Counted from the stretch's first letter, positions 43,113-51,932 are shown. The stretch is 64,000 nucleotides of DNA from Flavobacterium sp. GT3R68 (GCF_007109225.1 NZ_VJZK01000007.1:79250-143249), one strand, 5' to 3'. A program made the numbers and translations. The notes: generated by a model not told the origin, from the letters alone.

Positions 43113-44042
43113 CTAAACAATTGTTTTTCTAAAAACATCTTCCAAATCATTATTGTAAACTCCTTCAAGTTTTAATTGTTCGTCAGTTTTACTTTCAGTC
43201 ATATCCCATATTTTAGCATTGATTCCCAATGAAATAAGAAATAGTATTTTATTTAAAATTATACTGACCGCATTTTCGCTCATATCGGGAATGATTAGCA
43301 CATTATGACCAATTAAAGGGCTTACTTTATTTTCTGTTAATCCGTTAATTCCACCATAAGCCACCCAAACATATTGAGGAAATAAAATGTAGCCAATAAT
43401 AGCTGTTTTTTCGCTTTCAGTTAATACAATTGTTTTCTTTGATTTAATTTTATCATAAACCAAATGTTCTCCAAATAAACAGTTGAAATATCCATTTTCA
43501 TTTTTATAAGGAACTTTAAACTGATTAGTTCGCTTACCGTTTGTCTCATAGTAAGCTATTTTGGCTTTTTGAACTTTTAAATTACTGTTTATGCTCCAAA
43601 ATATTATACCTCCGTCATTACTTGTACCTAATGCATAAGTTTCTTTCGCATCTTCAGTTTTTATATCTCCATAAGTTTTGCGTAAATATTGTAAGAGGTT
43701 GTTTTCGGGGTTTACTTTGAAATATTGCCAAATTATTGATTCATTTACAAATTTTTGAACCGTTAGTTTTGGCACATTTATTATGCTTTTTTTAGGAAGA
43801 ATTAAATCGGTTTGAAATTTATTTTCTAATTCATTCCAAATGTATTGTTCTCCAGTTTCATCAACATATATAGCAGGGGGTAATGAAGCTTTCCCGCAAG
43901 AATGACAATAGCCATACTCTGGGCTTAAATTTTTATAGTTGATAAATTTTCCGTCTGTATTATTTCTACCACAACAAGGAGTAATTAATTTATAATCTCT
44001 TTTTGAATTAAATACAAGTTCCAATTTAGTTTTTTGAAGCAT
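43113..44042 (-). CDS. DUF6371-like primase-related protein
   Basis: 309 residues from the ATG at 44040-44042. The start carries a zinc-ribbon (CCGRNNTDGKFINYKNLSPEYGYCHSCGK), as in CHC2-type primase domains. FNCLFGEHLVYDKIKSKKTIVLTESEKTAIIGYILFPQYVWVAYGG in the second half resembles a Toprim-like region (TESEKTA, with Glu), and VLIIPDMS the following acidic strand. Such proteins are typical of flavobacterial mobilisable elements. A longer frame starts at a TTG at 44066. It lies next to the shortened DUF3987 gene and near the recombinase. Confidence 0.7.
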   Translation of the reverse strand: MLQKTKLELVFNSKRDYKLITPCCGRNNTDGKFINYKNLSPEYGYCHSCGKASLPPAIYVDETGEQYIWNELENKFQTDLILPKKSIINVPKLTVQKFVNESIIWQYFKVNPENNLLQYLRKTYGDIKTEDAKETYALGTSNDGGIIFWSINSNLKVQKAKIAYYETNGKRTNQFKVPYKNENGYFNCLFGEHLVYDKIKSKKTIVLTESEKTAIIGYILFPQYVWVAYGGINGLTENKVSPLIGHNVLIIPDMSENAVSIILNKILFLISLGINAKIWDMTESKTDEQLKLEGVYNNDLEDVFRKTIV

Positions 44043-44068
44043 AATTATCTTGTTTTTGGTTTGCAACC

Positions 44069-44161
44069 TGCAACTTGCAATATTTTAATTAATCCTTGTT
44101 AAGTATTGTTTTTATTAGCTTTTTAGAGGTTTTGTGCGTTAATCTCAAGTTGCAAGTTGCA
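44069..44161. repeat. 12-base inverted repeat around the end of the DUF3987-like gene
   Basis: TGCAACTTGCAA (44069-44080) and TTGCAAGTTGCA (44150-44161) are perfect complements 69 bases apart. The second arm lies in the last codons of the DUF3987-like gene. Confidence 0.5.
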
Positions 44162-44987
44162 TTAATTCGTTATTCCATTTTCTTGATATTGATGATTTAT
44201 TCATTCCAGTAATGGCAACAACATCTTTTTGACTGGCATTGTTTTTTATGGCTAATCGGATAATATCTTCGGTAGTTGGTAATTTTTCTTTTTTATTGAT
44301 ATTTTCATCTAAAACGATTTTGAAGTTTATAAAATAAAATTCAAGAATCAGGATTGCAATTTCAATGGTTTCAGTATTGATTTTACGTGATATATCAATG
44401 TACTTATTAGTGTTTCCTTGCAAAAAGAACGTTCTCCAAGCTGTGCCTTCCGTACTGCTTTTATTTGCCATTTTTTCAATAATGAAATAGAGTTCATCTA
44501 TAAAAATCCCAATTGAATATTTATTTTTATAATGGGTAAAAATTGCCGATTCAATTGTAGCATCTTGAAGAAATAACTGTTTTCTATCGCTTTTTTCAGT
44601 TTCTTCCAATTCGATATTATTTTTCTTGAATTCTTTATATTTTTCATTGTCATATTTTACCAAAGGAAATGTTGCTAAATCCATTGCTGGGGACTTAATA
44701 TCTCCACGACTTCCAATTATAGAAAAATATAAATTGGCATAATTTATATATCCCATTGCTTTTATTGAAAAGGCAAGACCGCAAGCATTGCTATAAGCAA
44801 ACAATATTGAACTTAATAAATATTCTTTTGGAATCCTTTTTAAAGCAAACGCATCGTTAATTAGTGTTTTGATTTCAATTGGCATCTTGGAAATTATTTG
44901 TTCCAATTGATTAATTGCAATTTCTTTGTTTGTTTTAAAAGCGTTTCCAATTTTATCATCAATATCTTTAAGATTTTTTACATCCAT
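44145..44987 (-). CDS. Shortened DUF3987-type protein
   Basis: 280 residues. The first half follows DUF3987 proteins of Bacteroidota elements: PKEYLLSSILFAYSNACGLAF, NLYFSIIGSRGDIKSPAMDLATFPLVKYD (P-loop-like region), LQDATIESAIFTHYKNKYSIGIFIDELYFII (Walker-B-like FIDEL) and WRTFFLQGNTNKYIDISRK. After RK, the expected region up to the C-terminal helix (ILILEFYFINFKIVL) is missing, followed by an HTH end (TTEDIIRLAIKNNASQKDVVAITGMNKSSISRKW). Full-length relatives are typically well above 400 residues. An internal in-frame deletion is the simplest explanation. Confidence 0.65.
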   Translation of the reverse strand: MDVKNLKDIDDKIGNAFKTNKEIAINQLEQIISKMPIEIKTLINDAFALKRIPKEYLLSSILFAYSNACGLAFSIKAMGYINYANLYFSIIGSRGDIKSPAMDLATFPLVKYDNEKYKEFKKNNIELEETEKSDRKQLFLQDATIESAIFTHYKNKYSIGIFIDELYFIIEKMANKSSTEGTAWRTFFLQGNTNKYIDISRKINTETIEIAILILEFYFINFKIVLDENINKKEKLPTTEDIIRLAIKNNASQKDVVAITGMNKSSISRKWNNELMQLAT

Positions 44988-44996
44988 GATTAATAA

Positions 44997-45338
44997 TTAA
45001 CGATTAAATAGTTGGTTTTTCATTAAATACTCATTGGCTTTGGCTTCTGTATCATCTTTAGAATCTTTCTTTCCGGATTTTAACCAATCAATAATTTGTG
45101 ATTTCAAAAAGTATAAACGCTTTCCTTTTTTATGGTATGGAATTCTGTTTTGATGAACTAATCCATAAATACTGGGTTTGGCTAAATTGATAAGTTTAGC
45201 CGTTTCGTCAATGTTCATAAAGACATCCTCGGTTGAAGAAATAGAGGGATTAAGTACCTTTTTAATGTTCTCCGTAATTTGCTCTACAAGTACTTTTATT
45301 CCTTCTTCTGAGAGCATATAAATTTGTTGATTTTTCAT
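44997..45338 (-). CDS. Helix-turn-helix (excisionase-type) DNA-binding protein
   Basis: 113 residues. FMNIDETAKLINLAKPSIYGLVHQNRIPYHKKGKRLYFLKSQIIDWLKSGKK, near residues 43-93, is a MerR/excisionase-family helix-turn-helix (HTH_17). Such proteins sit beside primase-like genes in integrative elements and regulate excision or replication. The DUF3987-like gene starts 9 bases downstream on the same strand, consistent with an operon. The upstream gap holds three inverted repeats. Confidence 0.83.
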   Translation of the reverse strand: MKNQQIYMLSEEGIKVLVEQITENIKKVLNPSISSTEDVFMNIDETAKLINLAKPSIYGLVHQNRIPYHKKGKRLYFLKSQIIDWLKSGKKDSKDDTEAKANEYLMKNQLFNR

Positions 45339-45387
45339 ATCCCAAAATTGATTCAGAAAAAGTGTGTTCGTTTCCGTGTTCTTTAGT

Positions 45388-45492
45388 GTGTTTTAAAAAA
45401 CACTTGTAAAGTTTTGATTTTATTCGTTTTTATTTAGGATATAAAACGAATATTTCTCTAAAATTTGAATTTTAAAATCAAACTTTAGAGAA
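45388..45492. repeat. Three consecutive inverted repeats in the gap between mobility genes
   Basis: GTGTTTT/AAAACAC at 45388-45403; TATTCGTTTT/AAAACGAATA (perfect, 12-base spacer) at 45421-45452; TTCTCTAAAATTTGA/TCAAACTTTAGAGAA (15-base arms, one mismatch, 9-base spacer) at 45454-45492. The last could terminate the gene upstream; the group could also be an origin of transfer or replication. Confidence 0.6.
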
Positions 45493-45532
45493 AATGATAA
45501 ATTTGTGTGGGGATTTTACGTGAAATTTAGCG

Positions 45533-46486
45533 TTATTTTGCTTTATTGTTGTTTCTTGCTATGGAAGCTTTTAAAAAAGTACTTTTTTCTGATAGATACT
45601 TTGTTATATTTTTAAGTTTTAATTGCCTTGTTTTAGATATTAAAATATCAATAAAGTTATCTTGAAGTTTAATATCTAAACTTATTTTTTCTAAACCACC
45701 GCTTAATATTCTATAATAATCGGAGTTTTTGTAATTATCACTCACTAAACAGGAATCATCTTTTAAATTCACGATTGACAATACTTTGTAAAATTCAGTA
45801 TTATTTAGTTTTGTGTTTGATTTGGATTCTTCAATGATTTTATAGATTGAATGGAGTAAAAAAGCTTTTTCTTTTTCATTAAAATAAGGGAGATTGTTTT
45901 CTAAATCATCAATAATATCATCAGTATAGGTTTCTAAAAAACTTTCTGAATATGTTTCAGGCGATTTTTTTAATGGATAAAATCTATTTAACAAATCGGT
46001 ATAATTTTTTGAATCCCTAAAATCAATGGGATTGTAGTCTTTTATTTCAAACAAATCAAAATAATCATTATCATACATCATTTTAAATAAATCAGAATGA
46101 TTATTGAATAATCTTGAAAATTCATTTATTGCATTATGTATGGCTAATTCTTTTATAAATGATTCAAGGGTATAATTAGTATTTTGGATGTCTAAAGAGA
46201 GTTTTAAAAAGCCTTTTTTTACTTCATTTTTTAATACCAATTCAATTTCATTTTTTGAATAATTGCGTAGGGAATTTTGATAAACATTTTTAAGTTCAAA
46301 AAGTTGATGTTCCTTATTGATTGAAAAATTTTTTTCAAAATTTTCAATCAATTCTCGTGTAATATTGGAAGCTCTGCCAAAGGATAAGGTTTCTTTGTTG
46401 AATTGTATTAATTTGTGTTTAAAAAAACTTTCTCCAATTCTATATGCTTTATTGTAATTTGAATTGTAAATATTAAGATAATCCAT
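45533..46486 (-). CDS. Hypothetical protein co-encoded with the recombinase
   Basis: 317 residues, very rich in Asn, Lys, Phe and Tyr, with no signal peptide or membrane segment. It overlaps the end of the recombinase gene by 14 bases, so the two are translated together. Helical predictions dominate (SLRNYSKNEIELVLKNEVKKG; EKAFLLHSIYKIIEESKS). No family was recognised. Such genes are common passengers directly after integrases in Bacteroidota islands, possibly helping recombination. Confidence 0.65.
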   Translation of the reverse strand: MDYLNIYNSNYNKAYRIGESFFKHKLIQFNKETLSFGRASNITRELIENFEKNFSINKEHQLFELKNVYQNSLRNYSKNEIELVLKNEVKKGFLKLSLDIQNTNYTLESFIKELAIHNAINEFSRLFNNHSDLFKMMYDNDYFDLFEIKDYNPIDFRDSKNYTDLLNRFYPLKKSPETYSESFLETYTDDIIDDLENNLPYFNEKEKAFLLHSIYKIIEESKSNTKLNNTEFYKVLSIVNLKDDSCLVSDNYKNSDYYRILSGGLEKISLDIKLQDNFIDILISKTRQLKLKNITKYLSEKSTFLKASIARNNNKAK

Positions 46487-47618
46487 CCAGTTGAATATTT
46501 ATGCGATTAGCGGCTTCAATTTTATTTTTGTCCATTACTTTGGTATAAATCTGTGTTGTAGAAACGTTTTTATGACCTAATAATTTCGATACGGTATATA
46601 TATCTGTTCCATTTGCAAGTTGTAAAGTTGCATAGCTATGTCTAAAATTATGAAATGAAATTTTCTTTTTAATACCTGATTTTTTTATCCATTCTTTTAA
46701 AGGTCTGGTTATTTGAGAATATTCAACACCTCCAAATACAAGCCCAATATCAGTTTTTTGTGTTTTTAAAATATTGTAAGCAGTATCAGAAATAGGATGA
46801 TTTTTTATTGATTTTGTTTTCTCTTCTCTTAATGATATGTAATACCCTTGGTGTTTGTCTTTAAATAGGTTCTCCCAATAGAGATTGTTTATATCTACAA
46901 AACGCAAACCACTCAAAGCGGAAAATATTGCCATATATTTTACTTTTTCAATTTTAATTTCAGTTTTCCATAACAAAGAAATTTCTTCTTCGGTTAAGTA
47001 CTCCCTATGTGTTTCTTCTTCTTTTATGTATTCCGCATCTTCTGCTAAATTTTTTTCTATCAAATTTTGTTTATATGCAATCTTTAAGACAGCAATAAAA
47101 TTTTTAAAATAAGATGAAGCAGTATTCTTGGTTAGCTTTTTGTCAACTTTTGAATTTCTTGTGCTTTTTGCGTTTAAAAGATAGGTTCTGTATTTTTTTA
47201 TATAATCGAGGGTTAAATTGTTTGTTAATATCATACCTCCACTAAAATTTTCTAAATGATTTAAAGAAGCTTTCCACGAATTGTGATTTGATTTACCGCC
47301 AGTATTAAAATAGTCGTCAACAACACTTTTATAAAGAGTTATAAAATTAACATTCAATACCACATTATCTTTAAAACCAAATTCTTTGTTTTTGAGTTGA
47401 ACATTTCTTTTGGATCTGATTATTTCTGCAAGGTCAAAATTTTCTGTATTCTGCTTTTTTTCTTCTGCTGTTTTCGGATTGCCAAATAAATATAACTTTA
47501 AAAATTCTCTACGGGTTTCCGTTCCATTTTTAGGATTAATGATAGGAGGGTAGTAGTCTAAATAAAGACTTATTTTTCCAGTACTCAATTTTTTTTCTCT
47601 TAATGTTACTCTGCTCAT
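46473..47618 (-). CDS. Tyrosine recombinase (site-specific integrase)
   Basis: 381 residues. An N-terminal Arm-type DNA-binding stretch (LSTGKISLYLDYYPPI) precedes a SAM-like core-binding domain (HNSWKASLNHLENFSGGMILTNNLTLDYIKKY). The catalytic domain shows Arg in ALSGLRFVDI, HNFRHSYA (His, Arg), GHKNVSTTQIYTKV (second His and Tyr nucleophile). It integrates and excises the island, and lies seven bases after the zinc-finger HTH gene. The organisation matches Bacteroidota mobilisable elements. Confidence 0.92.
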   Translation of the reverse strand: MSRVTLREKKLSTGKISLYLDYYPPIINPKNGTETRREFLKLYLFGNPKTAEEKKQNTENFDLAEIIRSKRNVQLKNKEFGFKDNVVLNVNFITLYKSVVDDYFNTGGKSNHNSWKASLNHLENFSGGMILTNNLTLDYIKKYRTYLLNAKSTRNSKVDKKLTKNTASSYFKNFIAVLKIAYKQNLIEKNLAEDAEYIKEEETHREYLTEEEISLLWKTEIKIEKVKYMAIFSALSGLRFVDINNLYWENLFKDKHQGYYISLREEKTKSIKNHPISDTAYNILKTQKTDIGLVFGGVEYSQITRPLKEWIKKSGIKKKISFHNFRHSYATLQLANGTDIYTVSKLLGHKNVSTTQIYTKVMDKNKIEAANRINIQLDGLS

Positions 47619-47624
47619 AATCGG

Positions 47625-48185
47625 CTATTGAAAAATTTTGTTTAAGTCCTCTCTTTTTACTAACGTATATTTTCCGTACTTCTTTTTTGGGATGTTGTGT
47701 TTTTTGATAATGTTATATAATGCCCCATTTGAAATATTAAATTTTTCAATAGCTTCATTGATGGTATAAGAATTATCTCGATTAATTTCGTTCTCTCTAT
47801 TAGGATTAACATAATCAGGATTTATCAAATTATTTTCAAAATAACTATCAATATCTTTTCTCCTGATTAGTGTTTTTCTAACCGAAAAATTGAAAGCATT
47901 TAATTCTTTTTGCTCAATTAATCTATAAACAGTTTTGGAAGACATATTTAGTAGTGTAGAGGCTTCTTTAACGGTTAAAAAATCTTTTGAATTTACATCA
48001 ACAACGTAATTAGAAACTTTTAATTTTGTTTCTGTATCGCTTACTTCAATTTTTTTCAATTTTTGATTTAACTTATAACCTCTGCTATTACAAATATGTG
48101 AACAATATTTAGTTTTTGTTGTTTTGGCATCAAAGACATTTTTGCAATGTTCACAGATTCTTTTTACAATGATATTTGAACTCAT
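47625..48185 (-). CDS. Zinc-finger plus helix-turn-helix DNA-binding protein
   Basis: 186 residues from the ATG at 48183-48185 (MSSNIIVKR); a longer frame begins at 48218. The N-terminus is a small zinc finger (CEHCKNVFDAKTTKTKYCSHIC). Two excisionase-type helix-turn-helix units follow: LTVKEASTLLNMSSKTVYRLIEQKEL with LIRRKDIDSYFENN, and TINEAIEKFNISNGALYNIIKKHN with LVKREDLNKIF. It is the first gene of the recombinase operon and probably regulates excision. It starts about 100 bases from the att-like repeat. Confidence 0.8.
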   Translation of the reverse strand: MSSNIIVKRICEHCKNVFDAKTTKTKYCSHICNSRGYKLNQKLKKIEVSDTETKLKVSNYVVDVNSKDFLTVKEASTLLNMSSKTVYRLIEQKELNAFNFSVRKTLIRRKDIDSYFENNLINPDYVNPNRENEINRDNSYTINEAIEKFNISNGALYNIIKKHNIPKKKYGKYTLVKREDLNKIFQ

Positions 48186-48287
48186 ATTATTAGGCTTTAA
48201 AACGATATAAAACGACATAAGAAGAAATAAGGGTAAATAAGGGGCAAAATTTCTCCTGCGAGTTCAAAAATAATAAAAATATTTATT

Positions 48288-48307
48288 TGAGGTACAAATA
48301 TGGTACA
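48288..48307 (+). repeat. Direct repeat shared with 22778-22797 (right copy)
   Basis: TGAGGTACAAATATGGTACA, one change from the left copy, same orientation. It sits between the recombinase operon and the mnmE terminator. Confidence 0.5.
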
Positions 48308-48353
48308 AAATATTGCAAAAAATAACAAAATATTACAAACCGTGTTTTTGTAT

Positions 48354-48388
48354 AAAAATAAAAAAGCCTTTATTTAAAAGGCTTTAGT
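48354..48388 (-). terminator. Terminator of mnmE
   Basis: On the minus strand: AAAGCCTTTTAAATAAAGGC followed by a long T run. It is about 40 bases after the mnmE stop. Since it appears intact, the island probably inserted beyond it. Confidence 0.75.
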
Positions 48389-48426
48389 GTGTTATTTTTT
48401 ATTTTAGTTTGTGTAGTTTTGTTGTG

Positions 48427-49827
48427 TTATTTGCCAATACAAAAATTAGCAAATATATTCCCCAGCAATTCATCATTGGTAACCTGACCGGTAATCATCC
48501 CGAAATGGTATAAGGCTTCCTTGATATCAATGGCCATCAGGTCGCTCGATAAATTGGTCTGCAGCCCGTAATTGACTTTCTGGATTTCCTCGAACGCTTT
48601 CAGTAGCGAATCGTAATGACGCGTGTTGGTCACAATGGTTTCGTTATTGCGCAACGCACCGGTATTGACAAATGACAGCAACTGGTTTTTGAGGTCTTCG
48701 ACACCCAGATTTTCCTTGGCGGAAATTGTTTGTAGTTTAACGTTTAAAGTTTCAAGTTGTTTTCTAATATTTAGTAATTCACTTTCTGAAAGCAGATCTA
48801 TTTTATTGATAACCACAACCAAAGGCTTTAAAGGAAACTGATTCTTTATTTTTTCAATTTCCGTTATGTATTCCGAACTTTGCACTTTAAACTTTAAACT
48901 TTCAAATAAATACAAAACAACCTGGGCCTGTTCTATTTTTTCAAAGGTCTTACGGATTCCGATGCTTTCCACGACATCCTGCGTATCCCGGATTCCCGCG
49001 GTATCAATAAAACGGAAACCAATGCCGCCAATCACCAATTCGTCCTCAATGGTATCGCGCGTGGTACCTGCAATTTCCGAAACGATGGCGCGTTCCTCAT
49101 TCAACAACGCATTCAACAGCGTCGATTTCCCCACATTGGGTTCACCCACAATCGCTACGGGAATCCCGTTTTTGATAACGTTCCCCACTGCAAACGAATC
49201 AATCAATCGTCGGAGCACAAATTCAATCCGGTTCAATAATTCGCGGAATTGCGTGCGGTCGGCAAATTCGACATCTTCTTCGGCAAAGTCCAGTTCCAAT
49301 TCGATCAGCGAGGCGAAATTCAATAATTCTTCCCGAAGTCGGGCAATCTCATTACTGAACCCCCCGCGCATCTGCTGCATCGCAATCTGGTGCGACGCCT
49401 CATTGTCGGAAGCAATCAGATCCGCTACAGCCTCGGCCTGCGACAAGTCCATTTTGCCATTGAGAAAAGAACGCAACGTAAACTCACCGGCATTCGCCAT
49501 ACGGCAGCCTCTGCGCAGCAATAACTGGATAATCTGCTGTTGGATATAGGAAGAACCGTGACAGGAGATTTCGATCGTATTTTCGCCTGTATAGGAGTTG
49601 GTTCCTTTAAAAATGGATAACAACACCTGATCTATTGTTTTACTGCCATCGACGATATGTCCCAAGTGCAGCGTATGCGTTTTCTGTTTGGTGATGTTCT
49701 TTCCGGAAACCGATTGGAAAACAGCAGCGGCAATAGTAATGGCATCTTCACCGGAAATCCGGATAACGGCAATTGCACCCGCGCCGGAAGGGGAGGCCAA
49801 AGCAACAATAGTATCTTGTGAAATCAT
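48427..49827 (-). CDS. mnmE: tRNA uridine-5-carboxymethylaminomethyl modification GTPase
   Basis: 466 residues. It works with MnmG to modify the wobble uridine (U34) of several tRNAs. The N-terminal TrmE domain starts DTIVALASPSGAGAIAVIRISG. The G domain has GEPNVGKST (residues 228-236), the switch TTRDTIED, DTAGIRDTQD, NKID and the terminal FANFCIGK with the conserved Cys of the CIGK motif. Full length. Its 3' end faces the accessory island; in other bacteria the 3' end of this gene (trmE/thdF) is a known island insertion site. Confidence 0.96.
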   Translation of the reverse strand: MISQDTIVALASPSGAGAIAVIRISGEDAITIAAAVFQSVSGKNITKQKTHTLHLGHIVDGSKTIDQVLLSIFKGTNSYTGENTIEISCHGSSYIQQQIIQLLLRRGCRMANAGEFTLRSFLNGKMDLSQAEAVADLIASDNEASHQIAMQQMRGGFSNEIARLREELLNFASLIELELDFAEEDVEFADRTQFRELLNRIEFVLRRLIDSFAVGNVIKNGIPVAIVGEPNVGKSTLLNALLNEERAIVSEIAGTTRDTIEDELVIGGIGFRFIDTAGIRDTQDVVESIGIRKTFEKIEQAQVVLYLFESLKFKVQSSEYITEIEKIKNQFPLKPLVVVINKIDLLSESELLNIRKQLETLNVKLQTISAKENLGVEDLKNQLLSFVNTGALRNNETIVTNTRHYDSLLKAFEEIQKVNYGLQTNLSSDLMAIDIKEALYHFGMITGQVTNDELLGNIFANFCIGK

Positions 49828-49846
49828 AAGTTGGTATTCAAGGCGG

Positions 49847-49854
49847 CAAAGTTA
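49847..49854 (-). promoter_or_regulatory. Likely -7 element of mnmE
   Basis: TAACTTTG on the minus strand (complement of CAAAGTTA), 20 bases before the mnmE ATG. No clear -33 box was seen. Confidence 0.4.
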
Positions 49855-49991
49855 CAAAGATTTAACCGGATATTTTTAGCGAAGGATTTGGGTGAAAATA
49901 GTGTGATTTTAACTCTTTGAAAAAGTGTATGTTAGGTCGTTTTGTAAAAAAAAATCTGTAAATTTATACAGCCAAATGTAAACCGATGATC

Positions 49992-50876
49992 ATGAAAAAA
50001 ATACTCTTTCCGACTGATTTTTCTGAGACGGCCAATAATGCATTTGTGTATGCGCTGCAGATGGCCAAATTTATGGATGCTGAAGTAATTTGCCTTCATG
50101 TATACGACCTGCCGCCAATTTCCTATGAGGGCTATCCATCGTATGTGGCGGAGGTATATGAGACTCTGGAACTGAATAAATTTGAAAACTTCAAGGACCA
50201 TATTCCTTCGCTGCGAAAAATAGCAGAAGAGAACGAGCTGGGTTTCATCAAAATGAGCCATGTCCTGGAACAGGGTGATCTGGTTCCCGCGATTGAGCAT
50301 CTGGCTGAATCCGAAAACATTGATCTGATTGTGATGGGCACCAACGGTGTTTCGGGATGGAAAGAAAAAGTTTTCGGTTCCAATACCGGGGCCGTTATCG
50401 GGAAAGTTCCGATGCCGGTCCTGAGCGTTCCGGTGAAGTCCAAATTTACCGAAATCAAAACAATAGGATTTACCACGCGATTCCGAAATAAGGACCGGGC
50501 CGCCTTACAGCAAGTATTGGAAGTGGCCAAAAAAATGAAGGCTCAGGTCAAATGCCTCTATGTGCAGACGTTTGATTCGGATGTGAAGACCGCACAGATT
50601 GAAAAATGGCGGGAACGTTACGCAGCCGAGCCTGTAGAATTTTTTGTCGTGGCGCACGATGATGTGCAGGAATCTATTTTTGAGTTCCTGAAGTCCCAAA
50701 AAATTGATATGCTGTCGATGCTGACCTACAAACGCAGTTTTCTCGATGGCTTGTTTCATACGAGCATGACTAAGAAATTATCGTACCATTGTGAAATACC
50801 GATTCTCGCTCTGCATGAACCGGAAATAAAAAAAATGAAATTGTTGGGTAGTGAAAGTGAAGCGCTGAAAGAATAA
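49992..50876 (+). CDS. Universal stress protein with two USP domains
   Basis: 294 residues from the ATG at 49992 (MKKILFPTDFSE); an ATG six bases earlier is also possible. Domain 1 (1-140) has KKILFPTDFSETANNAFVYAL and the ATP-type loop VMGTNGVSGWKEKVFGSNTGAVIGKVPMPVLSVP (GxxGx9G(S/T)). Domain 2 (about 145-280) is degenerate: AALQQVLEVAKKM, MLTYKRSFLDGLFHTSMTKKLSYHCEIPILAL, lacking the glycine loop, so it probably does not bind ATP. Single gene, divergent from mnmE. Confidence 0.88.
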   Translation: MKKILFPTDFSETANNAFVYALQMAKFMDAEVICLHVYDLPPISYEGYPSYVAEVYETLELNKFENFKDHIPSLRKIAEENELGFIKMSHVLEQGDLVPAIEHLAESENIDLIVMGTNGVSGWKEKVFGSNTGAVIGKVPMPVLSVPVKSKFTEIKTIGFTTRFRNKDRAALQQVLEVAKKMKAQVKCLYVQTFDSDVKTAQIEKWRERYAAEPVEFFVVAHDDVQESIFEFLKSQKIDMLSMLTYKRSFLDGLFHTSMTKKLSYHCEIPILALHEPEIKKMKLLGSESEALKE

Positions 50877-50968
50877 CGAATAGGTGAAAATTCCGATTTT
50901 GCGCGACATGAATGATTTGCTCTCAGGATGATTAAATGTGCTATATTTGAGGCTCTTATACCCATCCT

Positions 50969-51864
50969 ATGAAATTCCTTTTCTTTTTTATTCTATCATT
51001 TTTTTGTTTTTATCCTTTGCACAGCGCAAAACTGGTGGAAACCCACTTCCTAAATATGATGCCGCTGTCACTTATGACAGTTATAAAAATCTGAAAAACG
51101 ATAAAACCCGGAAGATTGATTCGTTGGGGTTTCTGGTGGTAAAAAATGATACCCTGATATTCATTACAGGATATAAGCAGCCACAAGGAATTAAGGTAGC
51201 CTATGAAAGGAAAGATCCTGCCTTCCTGGCGATTTATAAAGAGATTGTTTATAATAAATCCAATCAAAAACCAAACAGTACTTCGAAACCAACGATGAAA
51301 ATCTGGAAAGATGAGATTAAGGTCTACTTTGATTCGACGGTGACTTCTTCCCAAAAAAGAGAAATGACCAAATTTTTTAAATATTTGGATATGGAAGTAG
51401 ATTCGCTGAAAATATCGGTGGTACACAAAAAAGAGAAATCAAATTACTTCATTTACTGTATCAATAAACCGACCGACATCAATTGGGAAAACAGAATTAC
51501 AACTAACGATGGGTATTATATCTTGTGGAACGTGAGACAACGGATTTACAATGCAAGCCTTAAACTGGATACCCAAAAAGTGTTCAATGAGAAACAGCAA
51601 CTGATGATTTTAAAGAAAAACTTCATCCAGACATTAGGCAATTTTTACCTGCAGAACAACAGGGATTGTAAAAGTTTCCTGTCGAGCTGCAGTACCATGG
51701 ATAAGGAAGTAACTAAAGAAGATCTGGAAATTCTTAAATATCATTACTCATATGGCATTTGTAAAGGGACAGACCTGAAAACTTTTGAAGAAAACCATAA
51801 GGATGCACAAGAGCTATTGGCTAAACATCCTGATTATAAATTTACTTTTACTCACGTGGAGTAA
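50969..51864 (+). CDS. Secreted protein of unknown function; signal peptide and body in different frames
   Basis: The body frame (about 51012-51864, from AQRKTGGNPLPKYDAAVTY to FTFTHVE, some 280 residues) has no good start of its own. In the next frame the ATG at 50969 gives MKFLFFFILSFF. The tract at 50999-51005 is T7; with T8 the two join into MKFLFFFILSFFLFLSFAQ, a perfect signal peptide. The gene is therefore probably shifted by one missing T (real, switchable, or a read error). No family was recognised in the body. The alternative, an unbroken frame from 50938, also gives a hydrophobic start and cannot be excluded. Confidence 0.6.
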
Positions 51865-51865
51865 T

Positions 51866-51909
51866 AAAAAAAAAAACCGCAATTTCTGGTTAGGGAAATT
51901 GCGGTTTTC
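51866..51909. terminator. Bidirectional terminator between the secreted protein and dnaN
   Basis: Arms AAACCGCAATTTC (51874-51886) and GAAATTGCGGTTT (51895-51907), with an A run before and T run after. Both genes converge here. Confidence 0.88.
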
Positions 51910-51932
51910 TAAATATAAAGGGGGTTAATTAG

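Noticed and set aside
48308..48430. tRNA gene as island attachment site
   Set aside because: No tRNA sequence or CCA-type end; only the mnmE terminator is present.
48866..49549. 227-residue open frame antisense to mnmE
   Set aside because: mnmE is full length with all motifs; the antisense frame is serine/arginine-rich by codon shadow.
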